In this document: one piece after another, positions 50,827 through 59,122 of the stretch
Layout: each line of letters begins with the position of its first letter
How positions within the stretch are numbered: the first letter of the stretch is position 1
NCBI RefSeq assembly: GCF_024584805.1
Contig: NZ_CP075715.1
Coordinates: 4,412,526-4,476,525 of the forward strand
Direction of reading: 5' to 3'
DNA from: Streptomyces sp. FIT100
GTDB taxonomy: Bacteria > Actinomycetota > Actinomycetes > Streptomycetales > Streptomycetaceae
Length of the DNA: 64,000 nucleotides
Notes under the pieces: generated by a model
The model's database searches: none
The model's input: the letters and a program-made list of their open reading frames with translations, nothing else
What the model was told of the DNA's origin: nothing
Made by a program: the position numbers and the translations under genes

Positions 50827-51924
50827 TCAGGACGGTGGCGGGACCGGCTGGAGGAGCCAGGTGAAGTCGCCGAGGCCGCCGCGGGCGGTCAGCTCCGCCG
50901 CCTCACCCGCCGCCGACAGCGCCCGCACGTACGCCGCCGGGTCGGACGACGCCAGCGCCAGCGGCGGCCGGGTCCCGGACACCCCCAGGCGCCCGAGCGC
51001 CTCCCGCTGGCTGACCAGCGCGGCTCCGGCTCCGGTTCCGGGGCCGAGGCCGATGCCGGTCCCGGCCTCGGTCCTGGTCCCGGCTCCGGCCCGCGCGCCC
51101 GCGTCCGTCCCCACCCCCGCGGCGCACGCGTCCAACGCCACATGCGCCGTGATGTCGCAGCTGCCGTCCGGCACCGGCCGCACCTCCCGCCCCTCCCGGA
51201 ACCCGGCCAGCGTGCCGTACGGCGGCCGCGCCCCCGCCCGGTGCGCATAGTCCACCGCCACGGCGAGCCCCGCGCCGAGGCTCGCCACGGCCTCCGCCCA
51301 CGCCTCGTCCCGCGCCCGGCCGATCTCCCCCCGCGTGCCCGGCCCGGTCAGCGGCCACCAGCGCTCCAGCCACTGCGCGTCCGCCCCGCCCGCCGGCACC
51401 GGTTCCCCGAGGCGCTCCTCGCCGTCCGCCGGGCGCACCAGGACGTACCGGGCCGTCCCCGTCTCGTCCGCCTCCACGACCTCCACCGGGACGTTGTCCA
51501 GCCACTCGTTGGCGAAGAGGAGGCCGGTCACCCCGGCCGGCGGTCGGTCGGTCCATGCGATGCGCTGGTCGAGCCCCGCGGGCCGGCCGGCGGCGCGCTC
51601 GACGGCGTACGCCCGTACCGCACGCCCGTCCGGGTCCGGCAGCCTCCCGTCGGGCAGCGCGGCGAGCACCCCCGTCAGCAGCTCTCCGCGCCCCGCCCCC
51701 ATGTCCACCAGCGCGATCTCGGGGGCGTCCGGCAGCGACTCCGCGGTCTCGGCCAGCAGCCGGGCGACGGCGGCGGCGTACAGCGGCGAGGCGTGCACCG
51801 ACGTACGGAAGTGCCCGGCCGGCCCCTCCGGCCGCCGGTAGAAGCCGCCGGGCCCGTACAGCGCGCGCTCGGTCGCCTCCCGCCAGAGGACCCACTCATC
51901 GGCCCCGACCGCTGTCGTGTTCGT
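50827..51924 (-). CDS. SAM-dependent methyltransferase, NDUFAF7/MidA family
   Basis: A 365-aa protein with the Methyltransf_28 pattern: HFRTSVHASPLYAAAVARLL, motif I ALVDMGAGRGELL, and GLLFANEWLDNVPVEVV. In mitochondria NDUFAF7 dimethylates an Arg of the complex I 49-kDa subunit; here the gene precedes nuoD2 on the same strand with a 112-bp gap. A Gly/Thr/Ala low-complexity insert (TEAGTGIGLGPGTGAGA) interrupts the C-terminal third. GTG 51924 has GGGGAGA upstream. Confidence 0.85.
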   Translation of the reverse strand, partial: TNTTAVGADEWVLWREATERALYGPGGFYRRPEGPAGHFRTSVHASPLYAAAVARLLAETAESLPDAPEIALVDMGAGRGELLTGVLAALPDGRLPDPDGRAVRAYAVERAAGRPAGLDQRIAWTDRPPAGVTGLLFANEWLDNVPVEVVEADETGTARYVLVRPADGEERLGEPVPAGGADAQWLERWWPLTGPGTRGEIGRARDEAWAEAVASLGAGLAVAVDYAHRAGARPPYGTLAGFREGREVRPVPDGSCDITAHVALDACAAGVGTDAGARAGAGTRTEAGTGIGLGPGTGAGAALVSQREALGRLGVSGTRPPLALASSDPAAYVRALSAAGEAAELTARGGLGDFTWLLQPVPPPS

Positions 51925-52034
51925 CACGCGAGCCAGTCTCCCCTGTGCCTCCACCTTGCGGAGTAGGCGCCCGCCGACCGGATCGACCCTCCGGTTGACC
52001 CTTGCACCTTTCCGTTGTCCCTACGCTGGGTTAC

Positions 52035-53237
52035 GTGCAGCGTCTCTACGACTTCATCCGCAGGCACCCGACGGGCGTCGACACCTTCTGGGCCGTCGTC
52101 CTCTTCGGGTTCTCCATGCTGTGGGCCGTCCAGGAGAACGCGAACGCCGGCAACGAGCCCCGGGTCGCCGCGGCCGTCATCGTCTTCCTGCTCAGCCTGA
52201 GCGTCGCGCTGCGACGCCGCGCACCGGAGAAGATGCTGCTGCTCGTGGCCGCCGTGGGCATCGCCCAGCTGGCGCTGGACATCAAGGTCAACGCCGCAGA
52301 CTTCGCGATGCTCGTCCTGATCTACACGGTCGCCGCGCACGACGGCCCCCGCTGGGCCTCGCGGCTGGCGTTCGCCGGCGGGCTCTCCGCCGCCACGCTC
52401 TCCCAGATCCGCTGGCCGGTCGAGGACACCGGCATCGGCGGCCAGATCTTCTTCACCATCGTCATGAGCGTCCCGTTCGCCCTGGCCTGGGTGCTCGGTG
52501 ACTCGCTGCGCACCCGCCGCGCGTACTTCGCCCAGCTGGAGGAGCGCGCGTCGCGGCTGGAGAAGGAGCGCGAGGCACAGTCCAAGGTCGCCGTCGCCGC
52601 CGAGCGCGCCCGGATCGCCCGCGAGCTGCACGACGTCGTCGCGCACAACGTCTCGGTGATGGTCGTGCAGGCCGACGGCGCCGCCTACGTCCTGGACGCC
52701 GCCCCCGACCAGGCCCGGCAGGCCCTGGAGACGATCTCCACCACCGGCCGCCAGGCGCTCGCCGAGATGCGCCGGCTGCTGGGAGTGCTGCGCACCGGCG
52801 ACGCCCCGGAGAGCGGCGAGTACGTGCCGCAGCCCGACGTCGAGCAGATCGAGGACCTGGTCGAGCAGGTGCGCACGGCCGGCCTCACCGTCGACTTCAA
52901 GATCGAGGGCACCTCGCGCCCGCTGCCCAGCGGCGTGGAGCTCACGGCGTACCGGATCGTCCAGGAAGCCCTCACCAACACCCGCAAGCACGGCGGCCCG
53001 AACGCGGGCGCCAGCGTCCGGCTGGTGTACTTCGACGACGGGCTCGGCCTGCTTGTAGAGGATGACGGCCGGGGCGCGGCGCACGAGATGTACGAGGACG
53101 GCGGCGCCGACGGCAGGGGCCACGGCCTGATCGGCATGCGCGAGCGCGTCGGGATGGTCGGCGGCACGCTGGACGCCGGGCCGCGGCCCGGCGGCGGGTT
53201 CAGGATCAGCGCCCTGCTCCCGCTCAAGCCCGCCTGA
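52035..53237 (+). CDS. NarL/DesK-type sensor histidine kinase
   Basis: A 400-aa kinase with an N-terminal membrane domain of about five helices (residues 15-155), then the dimerisation/phosphoacceptor helix ARIARELHDVVAHNVSVM with His199, and a HATPase domain (EALTNTRKHGGPNA; GRGHGLIGMRERVGMVGG). It should phosphorylate the response regulator encoded 107 bp downstream. The GTG 52035 start has no strong ribosome site and may be leaderless. Confidence 0.9.
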   Translation: MQRLYDFIRRHPTGVDTFWAVVLFGFSMLWAVQENANAGNEPRVAAAVIVFLLSLSVALRRRAPEKMLLLVAAVGIAQLALDIKVNAADFAMLVLIYTVAAHDGPRWASRLAFAGGLSAATLSQIRWPVEDTGIGGQIFFTIVMSVPFALAWVLGDSLRTRRAYFAQLEERASRLEKEREAQSKVAVAAERARIARELHDVVAHNVSVMVVQADGAAYVLDAAPDQARQALETISTTGRQALAEMRRLLGVLRTGDAPESGEYVPQPDVEQIEDLVEQVRTAGLTVDFKIEGTSRPLPSGVELTAYRIVQEALTNTRKHGGPNAGASVRLVYFDDGLGLLVEDDGRGAAHEMYEDGGADGRGHGLIGMRERVGMVGGTLDAGPRPGGGFRISALLPLKPA

Positions 53238-53344
53238 CCGGCCCCACCGACCCGCCACCGCCCGCCACTGACCGGCCCCACCCACCCACTCGCCCGCCCG
53301 CCACTGACCGGCCACCGACCGTCCACAGACAGGGGACCTCTTCC

Positions 53345-54022
53345 ATGACGATCCGCGTGATGCTCGTCGACGACCAGGTGCTGCTGCGCACCGGGTTCCG
53401 CATGGTGCTGGCCGCGCAGCCGGACATGGACGTCGTGGCCGAGGCGGGGGACGGCGCCGAGGCGATCGACATCCTCCGCTCCACCGCCGTCGACGTGGTG
53501 CTGATGGACGTGCGGATGCCGCGGCTGGACGGAGTGGAGGCGACCAGCCGCATCTGCACGCAGCCGGACGCGCCGAAGGTGATCATCCTGACCACCTTCG
53601 ACCTCGACGAGTACGCGTTCTCCGGGCTGAAGGCGGGCGCGAGCGGCTTCATGCTGAAGGACGTGCCGCCGGGCGAGCTGCTCGGCGCGATCCGCTCCGT
53701 GCACAGCGGCGACGCCGTCGTGGCCCCCTCCACGACTCGCCGCCTCCTGGACCGCTTCTCGCCGATGCTGCCGTCGGCGAGCGGCCCGCCGCAGCACAAG
53801 GAGGTGGAGCGGCTCACCGACCGCGAGCGCGAGGTCATGCTGCTCGTCGCGCAGGGCCTGTCCAACGGCGAGATCGCCGCCCGGCTGGTGCTGTCCGAGG
53901 CCACCGTCAAGACGCACGTGGGCCGCATCCTGACCAAGCTGGGCCTGCGGGACCGGGTGCAGGTGGTGGTGCTCGCGTACGAGACCGGCCTGGTGAGGGC
54001 GGGCGGCGGGGGCGCGGCCTGA
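53345..54022 (+). CDS. NarL-family response regulator
   Basis: A 225-aa regulator: receiver domain with phosphoacceptor Asp55 in VVLMDVRMP, Lys in FMLKDVPPG, and a LuxR-type helix-turn-helix (LTDREREVMLLVAQGLSNGE; VKTHVGRILTKLGLRDR). Partner of the upstream kinase. The 107-bp gap between them contains repeated CGCCACTGACCGGCC segments. Target genes unknown. Confidence 0.93.
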   Translation: MTIRVMLVDDQVLLRTGFRMVLAAQPDMDVVAEAGDGAEAIDILRSTAVDVVLMDVRMPRLDGVEATSRICTQPDAPKVIILTTFDLDEYAFSGLKAGASGFMLKDVPPGELLGAIRSVHSGDAVVAPSTTRRLLDRFSPMLPSASGPPQHKEVERLTDREREVMLLVAQGLSNGEIAARLVLSEATVKTHVGRILTKLGLRDRVQVVVLAYETGLVRAGGGGAA

Positions 54023-54058
54023 GTCCGGCCCCGACACATACCCGCGCGGCGCTGGGTC

Positions 54059-54266
54059 GTGTCTTCGAAGTCCCGTCTGCCCGGCGGCGTCTGGCACGCT
54101 TCCCCAGACCTCGCGCCTGGGAGGTGCCTCCGCCCCCCGCCGCCCCCGTTTCCCTTCGGGCGCGGGAGGTGCCCCACCGCATGGACTCCGTCCTCCGCCT
54201 TGCGATCGCCCGCACCAGACGCCGCCGGACCCGCCCTTCGGGCGGACGACGATCCTTTGAAGACAC
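54059..54266. mobile_element. MITE-like element
   Basis: A 208-bp segment bounded by near-identical inverted ends GTGTCTTCGAAG (54059) and CTTTGAAGACAC (54255), with an inner perfect 14-bp inverted pair CCGGCGGCGTCTGG (54081) and CCAGACGCCGCCGG (54215). No gene inside. It sits between convergent genes, 3 bp past the stop codon of the minus-strand regulator. A non-autonomous transposable element is inferred from structure; no matching transposase is in the window. Confidence 0.6.
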
Positions 54267-54269
54267 TCC

Positions 54270-55370
54270 CTAGCGCAGCACGGTCTCCAGGAAGTCGCTG
54301 CCGAGCCGGGCCACGACCGCGACGTCCAGCTGGTGCAGGACGTACCGGCCGCGCCGCCGGGTCGTGACCAGGCCGGCCTTCTTCAGCACCGACAGATGGC
54401 GTGAGACCTCCGGCGCGGAGATGCCGTGCGAGTCGGCCAGCTCGCCGGTCGTGTACGGGGCGCGGGCGAGGTTGCGGCACAGCCGCATCCGCATGGGGTG
54501 GGCGAGCGCCTCCATCCGGAGCGCGAGCAGCTCGACGGAGGCGGGGCCGGGGAGTTCGGGGGCACCGACCGGGTACTGGACGACGGGCCGCCAGCCGGGG
54601 GCGTGCAGCACCATCAGATGGGGCCAGCCGAAGCGGGACGGCAGGAAGGTGACGCCGGCGCCGACGGCCGGGTCCACGCCGGTCGTGTGGCCGACGGTGA
54701 GCTTGTCGGCCTCGATACGGCCCGTCGCCTCGTTGAGCGAGACCGCCGGGGACACCGCGCGCAGCGCCTCCGCGAGGCCCTTGCGGCGCAGGATCTCCGT
54801 CTTGTGGCGGGCGTCGGCGGCGAGCTGGACGCGGGTGCGGTTCCAGGTGTCGGCGAAGAATGCCTGGTCGCAGTCCTCGAAGAGACGGCGCAGCCAGGTG
54901 CGTACGGCGGCGGGGTCGTCCACCAGCCGGCGGGCGAAGGCGAGCTGCTGGGGGCCGCGGGAGGCCGCGAGTTCCAGCGCGCGGTCGGGGTCGACCGGGG
55001 CGCCGCTGGCGTACGAGCTGGAGCAGGTGAACTCCAGCGTGGCGTTGATGAACCGCTCCTCGTCGAGGGAGTCGAGGACGTCCAGCTCCTCGGCGAGCGT
55101 GGCACCGGTGCGGCCGTCGCCGCCGCGGACACCGGCGAACGGCATGAACACGTCCGAGAAGGTCGACGTCCACAGGAACGCCGCCTCGTGCAGCCGGTCG
55201 GCGAGATCCGGCTTCAGCCCGGCCGCGGTGGCCGTCGCCCAGCCGTGCAGCCCGGGGTGGTGCCCGGGCTCGGACAGCGCATGCAGGGCGACGCCCAGCT
55301 CGGCGAGGGGGGAGATCTCGAACAGGATGCGCTCGGGGGGCAGGCCCGCGATATCGATGGTGACGCTCAC
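54270..55370 (-). CDS. DUF5937/ArsR-family transcriptional regulator
   Basis: A 366-aa regulator. The N-terminal ~250 residues match the DUF5937 type of region (RILFEISPLAELGVALHALS; RRLFEDCDQAFFADTWNRTR), and the C terminus is a winged helix (MEALAHPMRMRLCRNLARAP; GISAPEVSRHLSVLKKAGLV; RRGRYVLHQL). The N-terminal part presumably binds ligand. AGGAGG lies unusually close (1 bp) to the GTG start. A 13-bp-arm palindrome upstream is the likely autoregulatory operator. Confidence 0.85.
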   Translation of the reverse strand: MSVTIDIAGLPPERILFEISPLAELGVALHALSEPGHHPGLHGWATATAAGLKPDLADRLHEAAFLWTSTFSDVFMPFAGVRGGDGRTGATLAEELDVLDSLDEERFINATLEFTCSSSYASGAPVDPDRALELAASRGPQQLAFARRLVDDPAAVRTWLRRLFEDCDQAFFADTWNRTRVQLAADARHKTEILRRKGLAEALRAVSPAVSLNEATGRIEADKLTVGHTTGVDPAVGAGVTFLPSRFGWPHLMVLHAPGWRPVVQYPVGAPELPGPASVELLALRMEALAHPMRMRLCRNLARAPYTTGELADSHGISAPEVSRHLSVLKKAGLVTTRRRGRYVLHQLDVAVVARLGSDFLETVLR

Positions 55371-55405
55371 GCCTCCTATGGTGCGGGGTGCGGGGGCGGG
55401 GCCGT

Positions 55406-55438
55406 CCCGTCGATTGACGGTGCCGGTCAATCGACGGG
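55406..55438. promoter_or_regulatory. palindromic operator in divergent promoter
   Basis: CCCGTCGATTGAC (55406-55418), 7-bp spacer, GTCAATCGACGGG (55426-55438): perfect 13-bp arms in the 102-bp gap between the DUF5937/ArsR gene and a divergent small gene. Likely bound by the ArsR-type regulator. Confidence 0.7.
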
Positions 55439-55472
55439 CGGGGACGGTGCGGTGGGGCGCAGCGTGGGCTGC

Positions 55473-55652
55473 ATGGACGCCGTTCAGCAACACCTGCTCG
55501 ACCTCTACCGGGCGGCACAGCGCGGCGAGCCCGCTCCGCCGCCGCCGGGCCGCGACGACCGGCGGACGGTGCGGGCCCTCTGGGACCGCCTCCGCTTCGC
55601 GCGGAGACCGAGGGCCTGCCCCCGGACTCCCCGTACGGCCTCCGGCGGTTGA
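55473..55652 (+). CDS. small hypothetical protein, divergent from DUF5937/ArsR gene
   Basis: A 59-aa protein (MDAVQQHLLDLYRAAQRGEP, then PGRDDRRTVRALWDRLRF). The Leu/Arg-rich pattern HLLDLYRAAQRGE ... PPPGRDD resembles small Streptomyces proteins of unknown role. It shares a divergent promoter region with the regulator, whose palindrome lies 35 bp upstream, so it may be the regulated target. No domain recognised. Confidence 0.55.
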   Translation: MDAVQQHLLDLYRAAQRGEPAPPPPGRDDRRTVRALWDRLRFARRPRACPRTPRTASGG

Positions 55653-55709
55653 GCCGGGGTCCCCCTGTGCCCAACAAACAGGGCGCAAGGGGATGCACCG
55701 CTCCCGCGC

Positions 55710-57038
55710 CTACAGGCTCCGCACCCGCGTCAGAAAGTCCGCGACCGCGACCCGCACGTCCTCGCCCGTCCACGACAGCCCCGGCGCCGCCACGGTCACC
55801 TCCGTCAGGGAGACTCCCGGCGGCCCTCCGTGGCCTGCCGGGGACCAGCGGCGGAAGAGCGTGACGCCCGTTTCCTCCGCCTGGCGGACGGACGCCTCGT
55901 TGAGCAGGTCATCCCCGTACGGGAGCCACACCTGGAACTGGTGCGTGTGCGGCGGCTCCGGGTGGATCCGGAACCACGGCACCGGCGCCGGGCCCTCCGC
56001 CAGCCCCTGTGCGAGCGCCCCGGCGACGGTCTTCGCGTGCGCTACGTACGAGGCCAGCCGCGGCAGTTCGCGCTCCAGTCCGACGAGCCCCGCGAGTGCC
56101 GCGGGGTACTGCTGGAACAGCTGGCCGCCGTACCGGTGGCGCCATGTCCTGGCCTCGTCCACGAAGGACTCCGGGCCGGCGAGCACGGCTCCCGACAGAC
56201 CGTCCAGGGACTTGTAGAACGACACGTACACGCTGTCCGCGAGGCCGGCGATCTCGTCCAGGTCGCGCCCGAAGTGAGGGGCGCATTCCCAAAGGCGCGC
56301 GCCGTCGAAATGCACCACTGCCTCCATCTCGCGCGCCGCCTCCACCACCTCCACCAACTCGTCCCACGACGGCAGGACGAAGCCCGCGTCCCGCAGCGGA
56401 AGCTCCAGCATCAGCGTGCCGAAGGGCTCACCGACGCCCCATAGCTCGTCGGCCGTGGGCAGCCGGGGCGCCCGGGTCGGATGGACCGTACGCAGCCCGC
56501 TCACCGCTCCGAGCGCGCCGCGCTCGTGCACCTCGGGGTGGGCGAGAGGATGCAGCGCGACCGTACGATTCCCCGTGCGCCCGGCCCAGCAGCGCAGCGC
56601 CACCTGCTGCGCCATGGTCCCCGTGGGGAAGAACGCCGCTGCCGGGAAGCCGAGCAGCGCCGCCACCCGTCTCTCCAGCTCCGCGACCACCCCGTCCCCG
56701 TACACATCGACCCACTCGTCCAGCAGGCCGTCCGGGCCGCTGCCGCCTTCGACCGCGGGTCCGAGCGCCTCCGCGTCCGCCGCCAGTGCCGCCAGCCGCT
56801 CGCCGATCCGGCCGTCGGCCGAGCCGCGCCAGAGCACCCGGTCGGACGCTCGCCACGCGGCGAGCCTGCGCCGCCGCTCGGCGCCCTCGTCCCGCTCGGC
56901 CCCCTCCTCCCGCTCCTCCCGCTCCTCCCGCTCCTCCCGCTCCTCCTGCTCGTCCCGCTCGTGCTTCTCCGCCATCACGATCTCCGCCACGATCTCTGCC
57001 GCGTCGCCCGCCGTCTCGCCCGCCGTGTTGTCCGCCAT
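55710..57038 (-). CDS. threonine aldolase/beta-eliminating lyase family PLP enzyme
   Basis: A 442-aa fold type I PLP protein. The catalytic Lys is in VSFYKSLDGLSGAVLAG, and the PLP-binding Asp in HFDGARLWECAPHFG; AAFFPTGTMAQQVALRCW is typical of low-specificity threonine aldolases. It would split threonine or allo-threonine to glycine and acetaldehyde. The ~60-residue N-terminal extension includes EEREEREEREE, encoded by a 9-bp tandem repeat (~56906-56950) prone to length change. Confidence 0.87.
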   Translation of the reverse strand: MADNTAGETAGDAAEIVAEIVMAEKHERDEQEEREEREEREEREEGAERDEGAERRRRLAAWRASDRVLWRGSADGRIGERLAALAADAEALGPAVEGGSGPDGLLDEWVDVYGDGVVAELERRVAALLGFPAAAFFPTGTMAQQVALRCWAGRTGNRTVALHPLAHPEVHERGALGAVSGLRTVHPTRAPRLPTADELWGVGEPFGTLMLELPLRDAGFVLPSWDELVEVVEAAREMEAVVHFDGARLWECAPHFGRDLDEIAGLADSVYVSFYKSLDGLSGAVLAGPESFVDEARTWRHRYGGQLFQQYPAALAGLVGLERELPRLASYVAHAKTVAGALAQGLAEGPAPVPWFRIHPEPPHTHQFQVWLPYGDDLLNEASVRQAEETGVTLFRRWSPAGHGGPPGVSLTEVTVAAPGLSWTGEDVRVAVADFLTRVRSL

Positions 57039-57173
57039 TCAGCGATCATCGCGCACTCGCCCGTGCGGCCTCCACAGCCTGTGGACAACTGGAAGCCAGG
57101 CCGAAACGCTGGCGTAGCATGACGAAGAATCGTCCGGTACCCCCCGCGGACTGGAACGGAAGGCCGTCGCCGC

Positions 57174-58112
57174 GTGAACGCACCACCACCGTCAGGACCC
57201 CCGCCAGCATCCGAGCCCGTCGACCCCAAGGACCGCCCGGCCCGCCTCACCGTGGGAGTCGTCGGAGCGGGCCGCGTCGGTCCCGCCCTCGCCGCGTCCT
57301 TGCAGCTGGCGGGCCATCGCCCGGTGGCCGTCTCGGGTGTCTCCGACGTCTCCCGGCGCCGGGCCGCCTCGCTGCTGCCCGACGTGCCGCTCGTCCCGCC
57401 CGCCGAGGTCCTGGCCCGCGCCGAGCTGGTGCTGCTCACCGTGCCCGACGACGCCCTGCCGGGCCTGGTCGAGGGCCTCGCCGACACCGGGGCGGTCCGC
57501 CCGGGCCAGCTGCTCGTCCACACGTCCGGGCGGTACGGCGCGGCCGTGCTCGGCCCGGCCCGCCGCGCCGGCGCCCTGCCGCTCGCACTGCACCCTGCCA
57601 TGACCTTCACGGGGACCAGCGTCGACGTGCAGCGGCTGGCCGGCTGCTCCTTCGGCGTCACCGCACCCGAAGAGCTGCGGCTCGCCGCCGAGGCGCTGGT
57701 CATCGAGATGGGCGGTGAGCCCGAGTGGATCGACGAGGAGGCCCGCCCGCTCTACCACGCGGCCCTCGCCGTCGGTGCGAACCACCTGGTCACCCTGGTC
57801 GCCCAGTCGATGGAGCTGCTCCGCACCGCGGGCGTCTCCGCCCCGGACCGCATGCTCGGCCCGCTCCTCGGTGCCGCGCTCGACAACGCCCTCCGCTCCG
57901 GCGACGCCGCGCTCACCGGTCCCGTCGCCCGTGGCGACGCCGGCACCGTCGCCGCGCACGTCGCCGAGCTGCGCAAGCACGCGCCCGGCACCGTCGCCGG
58001 GTATCTCGCGATGGCCCGTACGACCGCGGACCGGGCGCTCGCGCACGGACTGCTCAAGCCGGAGCTCGCCGAGGACCTGCTGGGAGTCCTGGCCGAGGGA
58101 GACACCAGATGA
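57174..58112 (+). CDS. Rossmann-like/DUF2520 protein
   Basis: A 312-aa NAD(P)-binding protein: VGVVGAGRVGPALAASLQLA is the dinucleotide fold, LVLLTVPDDALPGLVEGL the second motif, and the C-terminal DUF2520 helices include HPAMTFTG and LYHAALAVGANHLVTLVAQS. Architecture resembles ketopantoate and pyrroline-5-carboxylate reductases. It is translationally coupled to panC (ATGA), so a step in pantothenate synthesis such as ketopantoate reduction is a reasonable inference. Confidence 0.85.
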   Translation: MNAPPPSGPPPASEPVDPKDRPARLTVGVVGAGRVGPALAASLQLAGHRPVAVSGVSDVSRRRAASLLPDVPLVPPAEVLARAELVLLTVPDDALPGLVEGLADTGAVRPGQLLVHTSGRYGAAVLGPARRAGALPLALHPAMTFTGTSVDVQRLAGCSFGVTAPEELRLAAEALVIEMGGEPEWIDEEARPLYHAALAVGANHLVTLVAQSMELLRTAGVSAPDRMLGPLLGAALDNALRSGDAALTGPVARGDAGTVAAHVAELRKHAPGTVAGYLAMARTTADRALAHGLLKPELAEDLLGVLAEGDTR

Positions 58113-59122
58113 GCCACGACATCGAGCTGGTCCCCACGCGCGAGGACCTGGAGCGGCTCCTCCGGCGCCATGCTTCCCCCGGCCGCACCGCCGTCGTCAT
58201 GACCATGGGAGCCCTCCACGAGGGCCACGCCACCCTCGTCCGCACCGCCCGCGAGCACATGGGCCCCGACGGCTTCGTCGTCGTCACGGTCTTCGTCAAC
58301 CCGCTCCAGTTCGGCGCGGGCGAGGACCTCGACCGCTATCCGCGCACCCTGGACGCCGACCTGAAGATCGCGCGGGAGGCGGGCGCCGACGCCGTGTTCG
58401 CCCCGTCCGCCGACGAGGTCTACCCGGGCGGTGAGCCGCAGGTCAGGATCGCCGCCGGCCCCATGGGCGAGCTCCTCGAAGGCGCCTCCCGCCCCGGCCA
58501 CTTCGACGGCGTGCTCACGGTCGTCGCCAAGCTGCTCCACCTCACCCGGCCCGACGTGGCGTTCTTCGGCCAGAAGGACGCCCAGCAGCTCGCGCTGATC
58601 CGCCGGATGGCCCGGGACCTGAACTTCCCGGTGGAGATCGTCGGCGTACCGACGGTGCGGGAGCCGGACGGACTCGCGCTCTCCAGCCGCAACCGCTACC
58701 TGTCGCCGGACGAGCGCCGGACCGCGCTCGCGCTCTCCCGCGCCCTCTTCGCCGCCCACGACCGGCTCGCCGCCCAGCAGGCGCTGCGGGCCCGTGCCGA
58801 GTCCGCCCCTGCGCCCACCGCACGCGCCGCCGCGCTCTCCGCGCTCGGCGAGGCCCGCGCGGCTGCCGACGCGCACGCGGTGGCCGCGGCGCAGCCGGGC
58901 GGCGGCGCCGATGCCGTACGGGCAGCGGCCCGCGCCGTCCTGGACGAGGCGGCCAAGGCGACGCCGCCGCTGGACCTGGACTATCTGGCCCTGGTCGACC
59001 CGGCCGACTTCGGCGAGGTCGCCGACGGCCACACCGGCGAGGCGATCATGGCGGTCGCCGCGCGAGTCGGGACGACGAGGCTGATCGACAACATCCCCCT
59101 CACGTTCGGAGCTTCCGCATGA
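58109..59122 (+). CDS. panC: pantothenate synthetase
   Basis: A 337-aa enzyme joining pantoate and beta-alanine with ATP. The nucleotidyl-transfer motifs are MTMGALHEGH and GLALSSRNRYLS (KMSKS equivalent); FGQKDAQQLALIRRM and YLALVDPADF are family blocks. An Ala-rich insert (ALRARAESAPAPTARAAAL) lengthens the C-terminal domain against the usual ~280-300 aa. Both ends overlap neighbours by ATGA. Confidence 0.95.
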   Translation: MSHDIELVPTREDLERLLRRHASPGRTAVVMTMGALHEGHATLVRTAREHMGPDGFVVVTVFVNPLQFGAGEDLDRYPRTLDADLKIAREAGADAVFAPSADEVYPGGEPQVRIAAGPMGELLEGASRPGHFDGVLTVVAKLLHLTRPDVAFFGQKDAQQLALIRRMARDLNFPVEIVGVPTVREPDGLALSSRNRYLSPDERRTALALSRALFAAHDRLAAQQALRARAESAPAPTARAAALSALGEARAAADAHAVAAAQPGGGADAVRAAARAVLDEAAKATPPLDLDYLALVDPADFGEVADGHTGEAIMAVAARVGTTRLIDNIPLTFGASA

